DNA of 64,000 bases from CAJCJE01 sp035948315 (GTDB taxonomy: Bacteria > Actinomycetota > Actinomycetes > Mycobacteriales > Pseudonocardiaceae): positions 62,001-126,000 of the forward strand of contig DASZJG010000056.1 in NCBI GenBank assembly GCA_035948315.1, read 5' to 3'. Positions within the stretch are counted from its first letter, which is position 1. Each line of letters starts with the position of its first letter. The notes beneath the pieces were generated by a model. That model saw nothing but the letters and a program-made list of their open reading frames with translations. It was not told the origin of the DNA and ran no database searches. Made by a program: the position numbers and the translations under genes. Positions 25,359 to 33,584 of the stretch are shown in pieces.

Positions 25359-26303
25359 TCACAGCCACGGCGGCATCGTCGCGACGGTTCCGCTCATGAC
25401 CAGCGCGTAGCCGACGTTGTAGAGGCCGAACACCAGGTTCACCAGCCCGACCGCGGCCAAGACGGTGACCGGGGCACCGCCGCGTCCGTGCCACCAGTCA
25501 GGCGACAGCTCGCGATTCGACGAGGGGGCATATCGGCGGAAGAACATCACCATGCCGGGCAGCGCCCAGGCGAGTCCGATGGCGATTCCCTCGTAGATCG
25601 GCCACTGGTCCGGCTGGCCCGCGTGCACCGCGGGGCCACCAAGCTGGTCGTACGCCAGGAGTCCGCCCGCAATGCCCATCCGCTCGAAGACCATGTCGAA
25701 CAGCCCGACCGCCAACCAGGTCACCAGCACCACGACGGCGGGAATCCGAAGGTAGCGGCGCAGCACGCGCATCAACGCGGCCGTCCCCACCGCGACCAAC
25801 GGCAGCATGCACACGAAGACCGGGCCTTCCAACAGCAGAGCCTCGGGCAGCGGTGAGGTGTGCTGGACGAAGGGCAGGTGGGTGGTCCAGTCGCCCCGGT
25901 TGACGAACTCCTTGTTGAAGCTGAACGTGCGGTCGCGGACGTTGACCAGGGGTTCCTGCCAGAAGACGAGCGCCCATGCCACCGTCCACAGCAGAGGCCA
26001 GGTGAGTGCGCGCCGCCGTAACCAGTCCCACAGCACATATGCGAGCCACAGGACCACGCCGATGCCCAGGAACCACTGCGCCCGGCTGACGCCCGTGCCG
26101 ACCGACGCCGGCGGCGACGTCGGGGAGGCGATCGCGGCGAACTCGGGCGAGCGCAACCACGACGCGTACCCCCACACCTGGACGAGTACGGCGACCGCGC
26201 CCACGACGGCGAGCGCGGCCACCACGATCCGACTTCCGGCCAGGACCGGAACTGGCGGTGCGCCGTCGAATCGAACCATCGGCGGGGAAGACTCTCGTGG
26301 CAT
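25359..26303 (-). CDS. AveC-like (spirocyclase family) multi-pass membrane protein
   Basis: The product is 314 residues with about seven or eight hydrophobic segments. WQEPLVNVRDRTFSFNKEF in the middle, FDMVFERMGIAGG later, and the C-terminal NLVFGLYNVGYALVMSG resemble the AveC/MeiC family, in which AveC of avermectin synthesis acts on spiroketals. Most members are uncharacterised. Start ATG 26303 has GAGGAGG 8 bases upstream. Its control region holds a TetR palindrome that matches the one before the P450 operon, so it is probably a co-regulated partner of the P450/SDR/ALDH set. The family call is from remembered sequence pattern. Confidence 0.55.
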   Translation of the reverse strand: MPRESSPPMVRFDGAPPVPVLAGSRIVVAALAVVGAVAVLVQVWGYASWLRSPEFAAIASPTSPPASVGTGVSRAQWFLGIGVVLWLAYVLWDWLRRRALTWPLLWTVAWALVFWQEPLVNVRDRTFSFNKEFVNRGDWTTHLPFVQHTSPLPEALLLEGPVFVCMLPLVAVGTAALMRVLRRYLRIPAVVVLVTWLAVGLFDMVFERMGIAGGLLAYDQLGGPAVHAGQPDQWPIYEGIAIGLAWALPGMVMFFRRYAPSSNRELSPDWWHGRGGAPVTVLAAVGLVNLVFGLYNVGYALVMSGTVATMPPWL

Positions 26304-26339
26304 TCACGGCCTCCTCATACGGGAGGCCAATATATCTTA

Positions 26340-26361
26340 TATTTACCCAGTTGGGTAAATA
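26340..26361. promoter_or_regulatory. Palindrome upstream of the AveC-like gene, probable TetR operator (copy 2)
   Basis: Arms TATTTACCCA (26340-26349) and TGGGTAAATA (26352-26361) are perfect inverses with a 2-bp GT centre. Compared with copy 1 at 24628, only the G/C at the fourth position from the centre and the 2-bp centre differ. An AT-rich promoter stretch (26329-26340) adjoins it on the AveC-like gene side. Confidence 0.7.
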
Positions 26362-26368
26362 TACATCG

Positions 26369-26587
26369 GCCCTGCGTCTCGATCGGGGCCGGGTTCGGCA
26401 TGCCGCGTTCGGCTACGGGCCGCACCAGTGCGTCGGCCAGAATCTGGCCAGGGTCGAGCTGGAGATCATGTTGATCAGCTTGTTCACTCGCTTCCCCGAA
26501 CTACGGCTTGCGGTGCCTGCCGAGGAGCTGCCGTTCCGGACGGAGATGATCGTCCCCGGATTCCACGCTCTGCCCGTGACGTGGTGA
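26369..26587 (+). pseudogene. C-terminal remnant of a cytochrome P450
   Basis: The open frame carries an intact heme loop (AFGYGPHQCVGQNLARVELE) and the usual P450 tail (FPELRLAVPAEEL, ending LPVTW). Nothing upstream encodes the other 330 or so residues; the frame runs straight into the AT-rich operator. It is therefore a decayed or recombined P450 fragment. Its 3' part is overlapped on the other strand by the crotonase C-terminus. Confidence 0.8.
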
Positions 26588-27476
26588 CGAGTCCGTCGAC
26601 AAGGCCCCAGTCCAGCGCGGTCGTGGTGTCCAACGGTTTCCCGGATAGCGCCAGGTAGAGCGTGCGCGACCGGCCGATGCGACGGGCGAGGGACACCGTG
26701 CCGCCCGCGCCGGGGATCAATCCCATGCCGACCTCGGGCAGGCGGAAGGTCGTCCCGGGGGCGGCGAGCAGGCGGCGGGCGAAGGCAGGCAGTTCGATGC
26801 CCGCGCCGACGCAGGTGCCGTGCACGTGGAACTCGGTGCGGTCGGCCAACTGGTCCAGCAGGCCGGCCGCGCCGGTGCCGGTGCGGATGAAGTGCGCGGT
26901 GGCGAGGTCGGGTGTGGTGCCGAATTCGTCGAGGTCGCCGCCTGAACAGAACACCGGCCCGGCACCGTCCACGACGACACGGGTGATGGTGCGGTCGAGC
27001 ACAGCGAGCCGCAGCGCTTCGACGAACGCGTCGCGCAGGCGCGCGCCGTAGGCGTTGCGGCGGGCCGGATGGTTCAGCGTGACATGCAGCGTGTCGGCGT
27101 CTCGGTCGAGCAGCACGGGTTCGGCCGGGACCGGTGGTGCGGGCCGAGGGCCGCGTCGGGCCAGCCAACGGGCGAACTCGGCGCCACCGAGCAGGGTCGA
27201 ATAGGCGAAGGATTCCAGGTGGAGCGCGGCCACCGGGTCGGTTGGCGCTGCCCGCAACACCTGCGCCAGGACCGCGCTGGACTGAGGGTTCGCCGTGCTC
27301 ATGGCCCGTAGATGCGCTCCTTCCGCGACCGGGTCGGCGACGCCGACCAGGAACGGGTCGGTGGCCGCCTCGGGTGGCACGAGGGCCAGGTCGAGTCGTT
27401 GGGCCAGTCGACGCTGATCTCGGTCCAGCGGACCGGTCCAGACGCCGATCGCCAGGTCGTCGACTTCGATGATCAT
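26484..27476 (-). CDS. Enoyl-CoA hydratase/isomerase-family protein with N-terminal extension
   Basis: The product is 330 residues. A crotonase core at about 130-300 has the oxyanion-hole segments FCSGGDLDEF and HGTCVGAGIEL, and PEVGMGLIPGAGG. About 105 residues precede it (with HLESFAYSTLLGGAEFARWL), an extension shared by a group of actinobacterial crotonases. The C-terminal 30 residues (after GLVDGLVTT) do not look like a crotonase tail and run antisense to the P450 remnant, so the natural end may have been replaced. Start ATG 27476 overlaps the amidohydrolase stop. It acts on a CoA thioester, substrate unknown. Confidence 0.7.
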   Translation of the reverse strand: MIIEVDDLAIGVWTGPLDRDQRRLAQRLDLALVPPEAATDPFLVGVADPVAEGAHLRAMSTANPQSSAVLAQVLRAAPTDPVAALHLESFAYSTLLGGAEFARWLARRGPRPAPPVPAEPVLLDRDADTLHVTLNHPARRNAYGARLRDAFVEALRLAVLDRTITRVVVDGAGPVFCSGGDLDEFGTTPDLATAHFIRTGTGAAGLLDQLADRTEFHVHGTCVGAGIELPAFARRLLAAPGTTFRLPEVGMGLIPGAGGTVSLARRIGRSRTLYLALSGKPLDTTTALDWGLVDGLVTTSRAERGIRGRSSPSGTAAPRQAPQAVVRGSE

Positions 27477-28786
27477 GGCGCCAGATAAGCGAGTTCGCCG
27501 CGGCAGATGGTCGCCGCGACCACGTCGCGGTGCGGCACGGACAAGGCCTCGGCGAGCGGTGTGCGCAGCAGGCACAGGTCCGAGTCGGCGCCCACCGCGA
27601 CGCGGCGCGGCGGGCCACCCGGATCATCGAGCGGGCTGAGCAGACCGGCCAGCACCTCCGCCGCCGCCACCCGCTCATCGGGCGCCAGTTCCCGGCTGCC
27701 GGCCGCGACCATCGTCCACCACGGATCTTCGTCGGCGAACGGCGCGTCGCTGCTCGCCACCACCTTCACCCCGGCTCGGCGCAGACTCGCGTAGCGGTAC
27801 AGGTCGTTGTGGTCGGCGACGGGCACGCCGCGCCGGTATTCCGCGCCCCTGGCCACCACGAACCCGGGTTGGGTGACCACGGCCAAGCCGAGATCCGCGA
27901 TCAGCGGGATCGAGTCCTCACCCACCAGTGCGGCATGTTCGATCCGGTCGCCCGGCAGCGTGCCAGTTTCGGCGAACGCCGCCAAGGTGACCACCAGTGC
28001 CTCGCGGGTCACCGCGTGCACGGCCACCGGCCTGCGGTGCGCGTGCGCCTCGTTGATCTCGGCGCGCAGTCCGTCCCAGTCCGGCGGTTCGTGGTCGGCC
28101 GGGAGGATCTTGTGCGGGCCGACCGTCGCGTGCGGCGGCAGCGGGCGGTGCAGCGGTGCGCCGAGCAGGTGCAGGCGTTGGGGCAGGCCCGATTCGGTGA
28201 GCAGCGCGACGGTGTCGTCGGTGAGGTTCGGGGTCGCGTCGGTGACACCGGTGATGCCGAGCGCCGCCAGGCGCTGCCCGACCTCGGCCAGGTCGGGTGC
28301 TGGTTCGGCAAGGCGTCGGCGCAGCAGTGGATCGGCTCGCCACAGGCGTCCGTCCCGCGCCTCGTCGAGGAGGTCGAGTTCGGTCAGCGCGCGCGTGTTG
28401 AGCAGCCACAGCGCACCGCCTCGGTGCTGGAGGCGAACCGGCCGGTCCGGCACAAGGCGGTCGAGCAGATGCCGGTCGGGAACGCCCGCGACGCTCTCGT
28501 GGTAGCCGACGCCGCGTACCCAGTCGCCGGGTGCGGCGCGTAGCACAGTGGCCAAACCGGCGAGATCGGTGACCTCGGGCGGACCGCAGCGCAGCGATGT
28601 CGCCGCCCTCGCCAGGGACAGCAGGTGCAGGTGGTGATCGTGCAAGCCGGGTAGCAGGGCGCCGCCACCGGCGTCGAGCTCCAGTTCGCCGGGCCGGTGG
28701 CGCAGCAGGCCGATCTCGGTGATCCGCTCGCCCGCGACGCGGACGTCGACCAACCGGTGCTCGACTTCGGCGCGGTGGATCAGCAT
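27473..28786 (-). CDS. Amidohydrolase-superfamily metal-dependent hydrolase (YtcJ-like)
   Basis: The product is 437 residues. The first metal motif is LPGLHDHHLHLL, later ligands appear in AVHAVTREA and DRIEHAALV, and the final Asp in VASSDAPFADEDPW. The N- and C-terminal beta-sandwich parts match the YtcJ/amidohydrolase-3 layout. Start ATG 28786 has GGAGGCGCC just upstream. It overlaps both neighbours by a few bases, within a four-gene operon of crotonase, hydrolase, CoA-transferase and crotonase. It could open a ring amide, lactone or cyclic ketone derivative; this is inference only. Confidence 0.75.
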   Translation of the reverse strand: MLIHRAEVEHRLVDVRVAGERITEIGLLRHRPGELELDAGGGALLPGLHDHHLHLLSLARAATSLRCGPPEVTDLAGLATVLRAAPGDWVRGVGYHESVAGVPDRHLLDRLVPDRPVRLQHRGGALWLLNTRALTELDLLDEARDGRLWRADPLLRRRLAEPAPDLAEVGQRLAALGITGVTDATPNLTDDTVALLTESGLPQRLHLLGAPLHRPLPPHATVGPHKILPADHEPPDWDGLRAEINEAHAHRRPVAVHAVTREALVVTLAAFAETGTLPGDRIEHAALVGEDSIPLIADLGLAVVTQPGFVVARGAEYRRGVPVADHNDLYRYASLRRAGVKVVASSDAPFADEDPWWTMVAAGSRELAPDERVAAAEVLAGLLSPLDDPGGPPRRVAVGADSDLCLLRTPLAEALSVPHRDVVAATICRGELAYLAP

Positions 28787-30006
28787 GGCGCCTCCAGAGT
28801 GGCCGCGACCTGTTCCCGCAGGGCGAGGTCGGCCAGCCACCTGCCACCGGCCAACAGGCAGGCCACGGCCACCAGTGCCGCGTTGACCCCGGTCACCGGA
28901 TCGGCGATGGCGTCGCCGCACGGCGCGGGAGTCCCGGTGGCCGGGTCGAATGCCAGCAGTCCGGCCGCCATCGCGGTGTCGTCGCCGAAACCGATCGCGT
29001 TGGACCAGGGCCCGGTGCGGCCGTAGGCGGTGATGCTGACCCAGACCTTGTTCGTGGCGCGGGACAGGATCTCCTCCGCGTCGATGCCGAGCTGGCGCAA
29101 CGCCCGGGGCCGGGATGCCTCGATCACCACGTCGGCGGCGTCGATCAGTTCGGCCAGCGCGGCCCCGCCCTCGGCGGTGCTGAAGTCCAGGGTCACCTCG
29201 CGTTGACCGGCGTGCAGTGCACGGTAGAACTCCGGCGAGCCGCTGCGCGCGCCGTCCGGACGACGCGCGCTCTCCACCTTGACCACACGCGCGCCGAGCA
29301 GCGTCAGCAGATGCGCGCACAGCGGTCCGGCCCACAACGACGACAGGTCGACGACGAGGGCGTCCCGCAGCGGCCGGCCAATTCCCGGCCAGCCGGTGAG
29401 CACGAACGGACGGAGGTTCGCGACCTGGCCGCGCGCGGCCAACTGCTCGTCGACGACTGGCCGATCCGGCAACGCCGCCACCGGCAGACCGAGCAACCGG
29501 CCGCGCGACGCCAACTCCCCCACCGACCGACCGGCGACGGCGCGGCGCAGGATCGGCGCGGGCTCCTGCAGCCACGGTTCGAGCAGTTCCCGATCGGAGG
29601 GCCGCGGCAGGTTCACGCCGAGCCAGCCGTCCGCGGCCCGCAGGACTTCGAACGCGCCGCGCGCGGATCGCGGTGCGTCGCGGCGGAGCCCGAGCAGGGT
29701 GGCACGCTGCGACAACACGCTCGCCTCGGGCAGCGACACCGGGGCGTCGGCCAGCAAGCCGATCGCGGTCAGCGCGCCGCGCACCGCGCTGGCCGCCTGG
29801 CCGGGCGGCAGCAGTTCCGGTCCGTCGCGCCTGCCGGTCAGGGCAGGAACGCCGGACGTTGCCCAGTCGAGTTCCGAACCCGTGTTGTCCGCACAGGATT
29901 CGACCGAGGCGCCGAGCCAACGCAGCATGCGTTGGGCGTGCCAGGCCGCGGCACCGTCGCCGGGTACCGCGAGCGTGCGCCCGGTCAAGGGGCCGGTGCT
30001 GGTCAT
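28780..30006 (-). CDS. Class III CoA-transferase (CaiB/BaiF family), divergent N-terminal half
   Basis: The product is 408 residues. The second half carries the recognised family block (VVDLSSLWAGPLCAHLLTLLGARVVKVE) with the Asp-bearing region further on. The first half looks like a degenerate copy of the same fold (LAVPGDGAAAWHAQRMLRWLGASVES), giving a reversed or duplicated arrangement compared with normal CaiB. Start ATG 30006 overlaps the crotonase stop. It may move CoA between acids or racemise 2-methyl-acyl-CoA, as family members do. Confidence 0.7.
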   Translation of the reverse strand: MTSTGPLTGRTLAVPGDGAAAWHAQRMLRWLGASVESCADNTGSELDWATSGVPALTGRRDGPELLPPGQAASAVRGALTAIGLLADAPVSLPEASVLSQRATLLGLRRDAPRSARGAFEVLRAADGWLGVNLPRPSDRELLEPWLQEPAPILRRAVAGRSVGELASRGRLLGLPVAALPDRPVVDEQLAARGQVANLRPFVLTGWPGIGRPLRDALVVDLSSLWAGPLCAHLLTLLGARVVKVESARRPDGARSGSPEFYRALHAGQREVTLDFSTAEGGAALAELIDAADVVIEASRPRALRQLGIDAEEILSRATNKVWVSITAYGRTGPWSNAIGFGDDTAMAAGLLAFDPATGTPAPCGDAIADPVTGVNAALVAVACLLAGGRWLADLALREQVAATLEAPC

Positions 30007-30743
30007 GGCGCGGGTTTGCGGAGGGCGTCGAGGTAGGCGGTGATCGTGGCCAAGGTGTTCGGCGAGGACCACATCCGAGCGACGTCCTTGTCGTCGTCGG
30101 CGCGGGCGGCGATGCGCTCGTGCACCGGCCGGTGCAGTTGGCGCTTGGTGAAGGCGAACGCCTCGGCCGGGATTTCCCTCATCCGCAGGGCTTCGCCGAC
30201 CGCGCGCTCCAGCAGGTCGCGCGGGAACACCACCTGATCGACCAGCCCGCGCGACAGCGCCTGCGGTGGGTCGAACAGCGCGGCGCCAATGACCAGCCGG
30301 CCGAGATCCACCCCGACGATGTGACGCATGATCTCCAGGGCAGTGGACGGGAACGGCACGCCGACGCGCAGCTCGCTCAGTCCGATCCGGCCGTCCGACA
30401 TCAGCCTGGTGTCGCAGGCCGCGGCGAGCACGCAGCCGCCCGCGATCGCGTGACCGTTGATCGCGGCCACCGTCGGTGCTGGCCGGTCGAAGACGGCGAG
30501 GAACGTCTCGGACAGGGCGTCCAGGAACTCTTCGACGTAGGACGTTCCGCCGTCGACGATCCGGCGCAGGTCGACACCGGCGCTGAAGGCCGGATCGCTG
30601 CCGGTCAGCACGATCGGCGTGGCCGGATCGATCTCACGCATCGCGGTGGTGATCGCGGTCAGCAGTTCGGTATCCAGCGCGTTGACCTTGCCGTGGCGCA
30701 GGCGGACGACGACAACGCCTGATCGTTCATCGATGTCGAGCAT
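30003..30743 (-). CDS. Enoyl-CoA hydratase/isomerase-family protein
   Basis: The product is 246 residues, a typical crotonase size. Oxyanion-hole segments are FSAGVDLRRI and NGHAIAGGCVLAAACD, followed by IGLSELRVGVPFP. Where hydratases carry catalytic Glu pairs there is one Glu in the SELRVG segment, so isomerase or other crotonase chemistry is also possible. It heads the four-gene operon 30743-26484. Its promoter is not obvious. Confidence 0.85.
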   Translation of the reverse strand: MLDIDERSGVVVVRLRHGKVNALDTELLTAITTAMREIDPATPIVLTGSDPAFSAGVDLRRIVDGGTSYVEEFLDALSETFLAVFDRPAPTVAAINGHAIAGGCVLAAACDTRLMSDGRIGLSELRVGVPFPSTALEIMRHIVGVDLGRLVIGAALFDPPQALSRGLVDQVVFPRDLLERAVGEALRMREIPAEAFAFTKRQLHRPVHERIAARADDDKDVARMWSSPNTLATITAYLDALRKPAP

Positions 30744-30755
30744 GCTGCCTCCGCT

Positions 30756-31106
30756 CTAGCCGTGGCTCAGTTGACCACTGCGGGCCGGCCACGGCCTCTT
30801 CCAGTTGGTCAGGCTGGCATCGTGGCACGGGCGGCATACCGGGCTGTTCTGGACCACTACCGGCTGACCGGGTGCGGCGCACAGATTCGGCTCAGCGTCG
30901 GCCTGGCAGATGCTGTAGTGGCTGGCAGCGGCGCACATGCACCCACATTGGCTCACGACAATCCTCCGCATGTGCAGGTTGTCAGAAGAACACCTGGCAC
31001 GGACTGGCCGGTCCTCATGGCACTGTCCAACAAGGACTTCGTCGGTGAGGTCCTCGCACCCGGCCGCCGAGCCGCGGCCGCATCCCGTCGTGGCGTCGGC
31101 GAACAT
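30756..31106 (-). CDS. Small Cys-rich protein of unknown function
   Basis: The product is 116 residues with eleven Cys. The C-terminal 70 residues hold a CGCMCAAASH segment and later SPVCRPCHDA, suggesting metal binding. The start is ATG 31106, whose AT is the end of the 31105-31118 palindrome. This is the same geometry as the methyltransferase at 534 and the LLM gene at 52784, which argues for a real leaderless gene. A shorter start at 30971 (MRRIVVSQ) is possible. I recognise no family. A frame on the opposite strand (30762-31160) is less convincing. Confidence 0.45.
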   Translation of the reverse strand: MFADATTGCGRGSAAGCEDLTDEVLVGQCHEDRPVRARCSSDNLHMRRIVVSQCGCMCAAASHYSICQADAEPNLCAAPGQPVVVQNSPVCRPCHDASLTNWKRPWPARSGQLSHG

Positions 31107-31118
31107 AGCACTTACTAT
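31105..31118. promoter_or_regulatory. ATAGTA-type palindromic promoter between Cys-rich gene and TetR gene
   Basis: Read on the minus strand this is ATAGTAAGTGCTAT followed by G, forming the ATG of the Cys-rich gene. TATAGT lies 7 bases before that ATG. On the plus strand TACTAT could serve the TetR gene at 31211. Confidence 0.55.
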
Positions 31119-31210
31119 AACATGCTGATCAGGTCAGTTCGCGCGTTGCTGTGCGGCTGACGGGGCCGTGGCCACTACAGTGGGTGGACACGCGGGACGA
31201 GGAGGCGTCA

Positions 31211-31888
31211 GTGACCGGCCGGGGAACCACAGGAACGCGGGCCGATGCGGCTCGACGCGGCAACGCCGAGGACGCGACGGCCGCAGGCGATACGCGGGAC
31301 CGAGTGGTCCGGGCGGCCATCCAGTGCATTCTGGAACAGGGCTTCTACCGGGCCAGTTCGAATGCCATCGCCGAACGGGCCGGCCTGACCTGGGGCGTCA
31401 TCCAGTACTACTTCGGCACCAGGGAGAAGCTGATGCTCGCCGTCCTCCAGGAGGGCAGCAAGCGGCTCGCCAACGACCTGCGCAACGCCGAGATCATCGG
31501 CACCACGCTCACCGAACGGGTCGAACAGTTCTTCGACGTGCTGGACGGCTACTACGGCTCCCCCGACTACCTGGCGTTCATCCAGGTGTTGATGAACCTG
31601 GGTCACGACCCGCGCACCTCCGAACAGACCCGGCAGAACATGGCCGAGATCAGCGAACAGGCCAACCCGGAACTGAACCGGCTGGTGACCAGGGTGTTCG
31701 CCGGCACCGGGATCCGGCGGCGAGACATCCGCAACCTGCTGTTCCACTCCTTGCGCGGCCTGTCGATCAGCCACGTCATGCTGACCACGGTCGAGCCGTT
31801 CGGCCAAGCCACCAGTCAGCAGGCACTGGCCGAACGCAGGTTGCTGGCCAAGGCGCTGAGCCTGCTGATCGAGCAGGAGAAGAGCTAA
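31211..31888 (+). CDS. TetR-family regulator
   Basis: The product is 225 residues. The DNA-binding domain reads FYRASSNAIAERAGLTWGVI then YYFGTREKLMLAVLQ. The C-terminal domain is helical and resembles those of acyl-CoA-responsive TetR proteins only in general terms. I chose GTG 31211, which has GAGGAGG 8 bases upstream, over a GTG-initiated frame from 31151. It overlaps the convergent acyl-CoA dehydrogenase by 4 bp. The palindrome at 31105 is the closest candidate operator. Confidence 0.85.
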   Translation: MTGRGTTGTRADAARRGNAEDATAAGDTRDRVVRAAIQCILEQGFYRASSNAIAERAGLTWGVIQYYFGTREKLMLAVLQEGSKRLANDLRNAEIIGTTLTERVEQFFDVLDGYYGSPDYLAFIQVLMNLGHDPRTSEQTRQNMAEISEQANPELNRLVTRVFAGTGIRRRDIRNLLFHSLRGLSISHVMLTTVEPFGQATSQQALAERRLLAKALSLLIEQEKS

Positions 31889-33063
31889 CCGCTCCTCGGC
31901 TCTTTGGGAAGGCCGAGCGCGCGCTCGGCCAGGATGTTCTTCTGGATCTGCGAGGTGCCCGCCGCGATCGTGTAGGCGAGCTTGTTCACCCGGTCCTCGA
32001 CCAGGTGGTTGGCCATGGTCAGCCCGGACCGGCCCAGCACGGTGGCGGCGAGATCGGTGATGTGCTGGCGGTTGTCGGTGAAGGCCAGCTTGAACACCGA
32101 CGCCCCCTGCACCGGCACCATCCCGTTCGTCGCATCCGAGACGTTCTTGCGGATCAGCGCCCACAGCCCGTGCAGTTCCGCCGCGAGCCGCCCGACGTCC
32201 CGGCGCAGCGCCCTGTCGTCCCAAAGCGTGCCACCACCGGGTGCGGGGGTCGCCGCGGCGATCCGCGCGATCTCGGCCAGCATCGCGCGGGACTCGACCG
32301 TCTCGCCGATGAACGCGGTGCCGCGCTCGAAGGAGAAGGTCACCATGGCGACCCGCCAGCCGTCGTGTTCCGCGCCCACCCGGTTGGCCACCGGCACGCG
32401 CACGTCGTCCAGGACCAGCTCGCTGAACTCGCTGCTGCCGGACGCGGTGCGCAGCGGCCGCACGGTGATCCCGGGCGTGTCCATCGGCAGGATCAACCAG
32501 CTGATGCCCCGGTGCTTGGGCGCGGCCGGATCGGTGCGTACCAGCAGTTCGCAGTAGTCCGCGATCTGCGCCATGGACGTCCAGATCTTGCGCCCGTTCA
32601 CCACGTACTGGTCACCGTCGCGGACCGCGGTCGTGCGCAGCGAGGCCAGGTCCGAGCCGGCGTCGGGTTCGGAGAAGCCCTGGCACCACACCTCGTCGCC
32701 GCGCAGGATGCCCGGCAGGTACGCGGAGCGCTGTGCCTCGGTGCCCTCCACGATCAAGGTTGGCCCGGCGTGCAGCAGGCCGACGAAGTTCGCGCCGATG
32801 TAGGGCGCGCCCGCCGTGGCCGTCTCTTCCAGGAAGATGAGCTGCTCGGTCGGGGTGGCGCCGAGGCCGCCGTGTTCGCGCGGCCAGTCGATGCCCGCGT
32901 ACCCCGCTTCGAACAGCATCCGTTGCCAAGCGGTGTCGTAGGCCCTGCGTGCGGGCCAGTCGTCGTGGTCGGGCGCTGCCGGCAGCGAGGGCAGGGTTTC
33001 GGTCAGCCAGTCGCGCAACCGATTCTGAAAGTCCAACTCGGACTGGCGCAGTCGAAGCTCCAC
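31885..33063 (-). CDS. Acyl-CoA dehydrogenase
   Basis: The product is 392 residues. FSEPDAGSDLASLRTTA is the flavin/substrate block, YVVNGRKIWTSMAQIADY the core beta-domain, and AGTSQIQKNILAERALGLP the C-terminal helix, where classical enzymes have R-x-Y. It is a full-length FadE-type enzyme for the first oxidation step of beta-oxidation. I chose GTG 33063 because the protein then starts as family members do, after the AT-rich promoter. It is divergent from the MaoC gene. Confidence 0.9.
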   Translation of the reverse strand: MELRLRQSELDFQNRLRDWLTETLPSLPAAPDHDDWPARRAYDTAWQRMLFEAGYAGIDWPREHGGLGATPTEQLIFLEETATAGAPYIGANFVGLLHAGPTLIVEGTEAQRSAYLPGILRGDEVWCQGFSEPDAGSDLASLRTTAVRDGDQYVVNGRKIWTSMAQIADYCELLVRTDPAAPKHRGISWLILPMDTPGITVRPLRTASGSSEFSELVLDDVRVPVANRVGAEHDGWRVAMVTFSFERGTAFIGETVESRAMLAEIARIAAATPAPGGGTLWDDRALRRDVGRLAAELHGLWALIRKNVSDATNGMVPVQGASVFKLAFTDNRQHITDLAATVLGRSGLTMANHLVEDRVNKLAYTIAAGTSQIQKNILAERALGLPKEPRSG

Positions 33064-33072
33064 GAAGCCAGC

Positions 33073-33098
33073 GTATTTGATAAAACATCTAATGTACA
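33073..33098. promoter_or_regulatory. AT-rich divergent promoter, acyl-CoA dehydrogenase / MaoC
   Basis: A 25-bp AT-rich stretch contains TATTTGATAAAACATC and lies between the divergent starts at 33063 and 33128. The TATTTGAT core matches other islands in the window. Confidence 0.4.
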
Positions 33099-33127
33099 TC
33101 GCAGTGGATCCGCGACCGGAGGACACG

Positions 33128-33583
33128 ATGCGCATTATCAACGGACTCGACGAACTCACCGCGAGCGTCGGTGAACACCTCGGCTACAGCGAATACCAGA
33201 CCGTCACCCAGCAGGACATCGACGCGTTCGCCGCGTTGACCGGCGACGACCAATGGATCCACGTGGACGCCGAGCGGGCGGCGAGCGGACCGTTCGGCGG
33301 CACCATCGCGCACGGTCTGCTGACCCTGTCGCTGGGACCGCGCCTTGCCCGCGACGTCTACCAGATCCAGGGCATGAAGATGGGCGTGAACTACGGCTAC
33401 GACAAGATCCGGTTTCCCGCACCGGTTCCGGTGAACAGCAAGGTCCGGCTCGGCGCGACGCTGAGCTCGGTCGCGGAGGTGACCGGGGGCGTGCAGGTGG
33501 GCATCACGTTCGTGTGGGAGATCGCGGGCGTGCCCAAACCCGCCTGCGTCGCCGAGATGCTGTTGCGGTACGCGGCAGCCTGA
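33128..33583 (+). CDS. MaoC-family (R)-enoyl-CoA hydratase
   Basis: The product is 151 residues. The hydratase motif reads VTQQDIDAFAALTGDDQWIHVD, with the catalytic Asp and His, followed by GPFGGTIAHGLLTLSLGP. It is a single-hotdog protein. Start ATG 33128 has GGAGGACACG directly upstream. The next gene, a CoA ligase, begins 2 bp after the stop, so the two form an operon for activation and hydration of an acyl chain. Confidence 0.9.
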   Translation: MRIINGLDELTASVGEHLGYSEYQTVTQQDIDAFAALTGDDQWIHVDAERAASGPFGGTIAHGLLTLSLGPRLARDVYQIQGMKMGVNYGYDKIRFPAPVPVNSKVRLGATLSSVAEVTGGVQVGITFVWEIAGVPKPACVAEMLLRYAAA

Positions 33584-33584
33584 G

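Noticed and set aside
28786..29920. 815-codon minus frame joining the amidohydrolase with antisense-like upstream sequence
   Set aside because: The amidohydrolase fold begins at ATG 28786 with GGAGG; upstream codons are a shifted frame of the CoA-transferase.
30762..31160. Rightward 132-codon frame opposite the Cys-rich gene
   Set aside because: It runs through the 31105 palindrome and lacks a ribosome site or motif; the opposite strand has the better start context.
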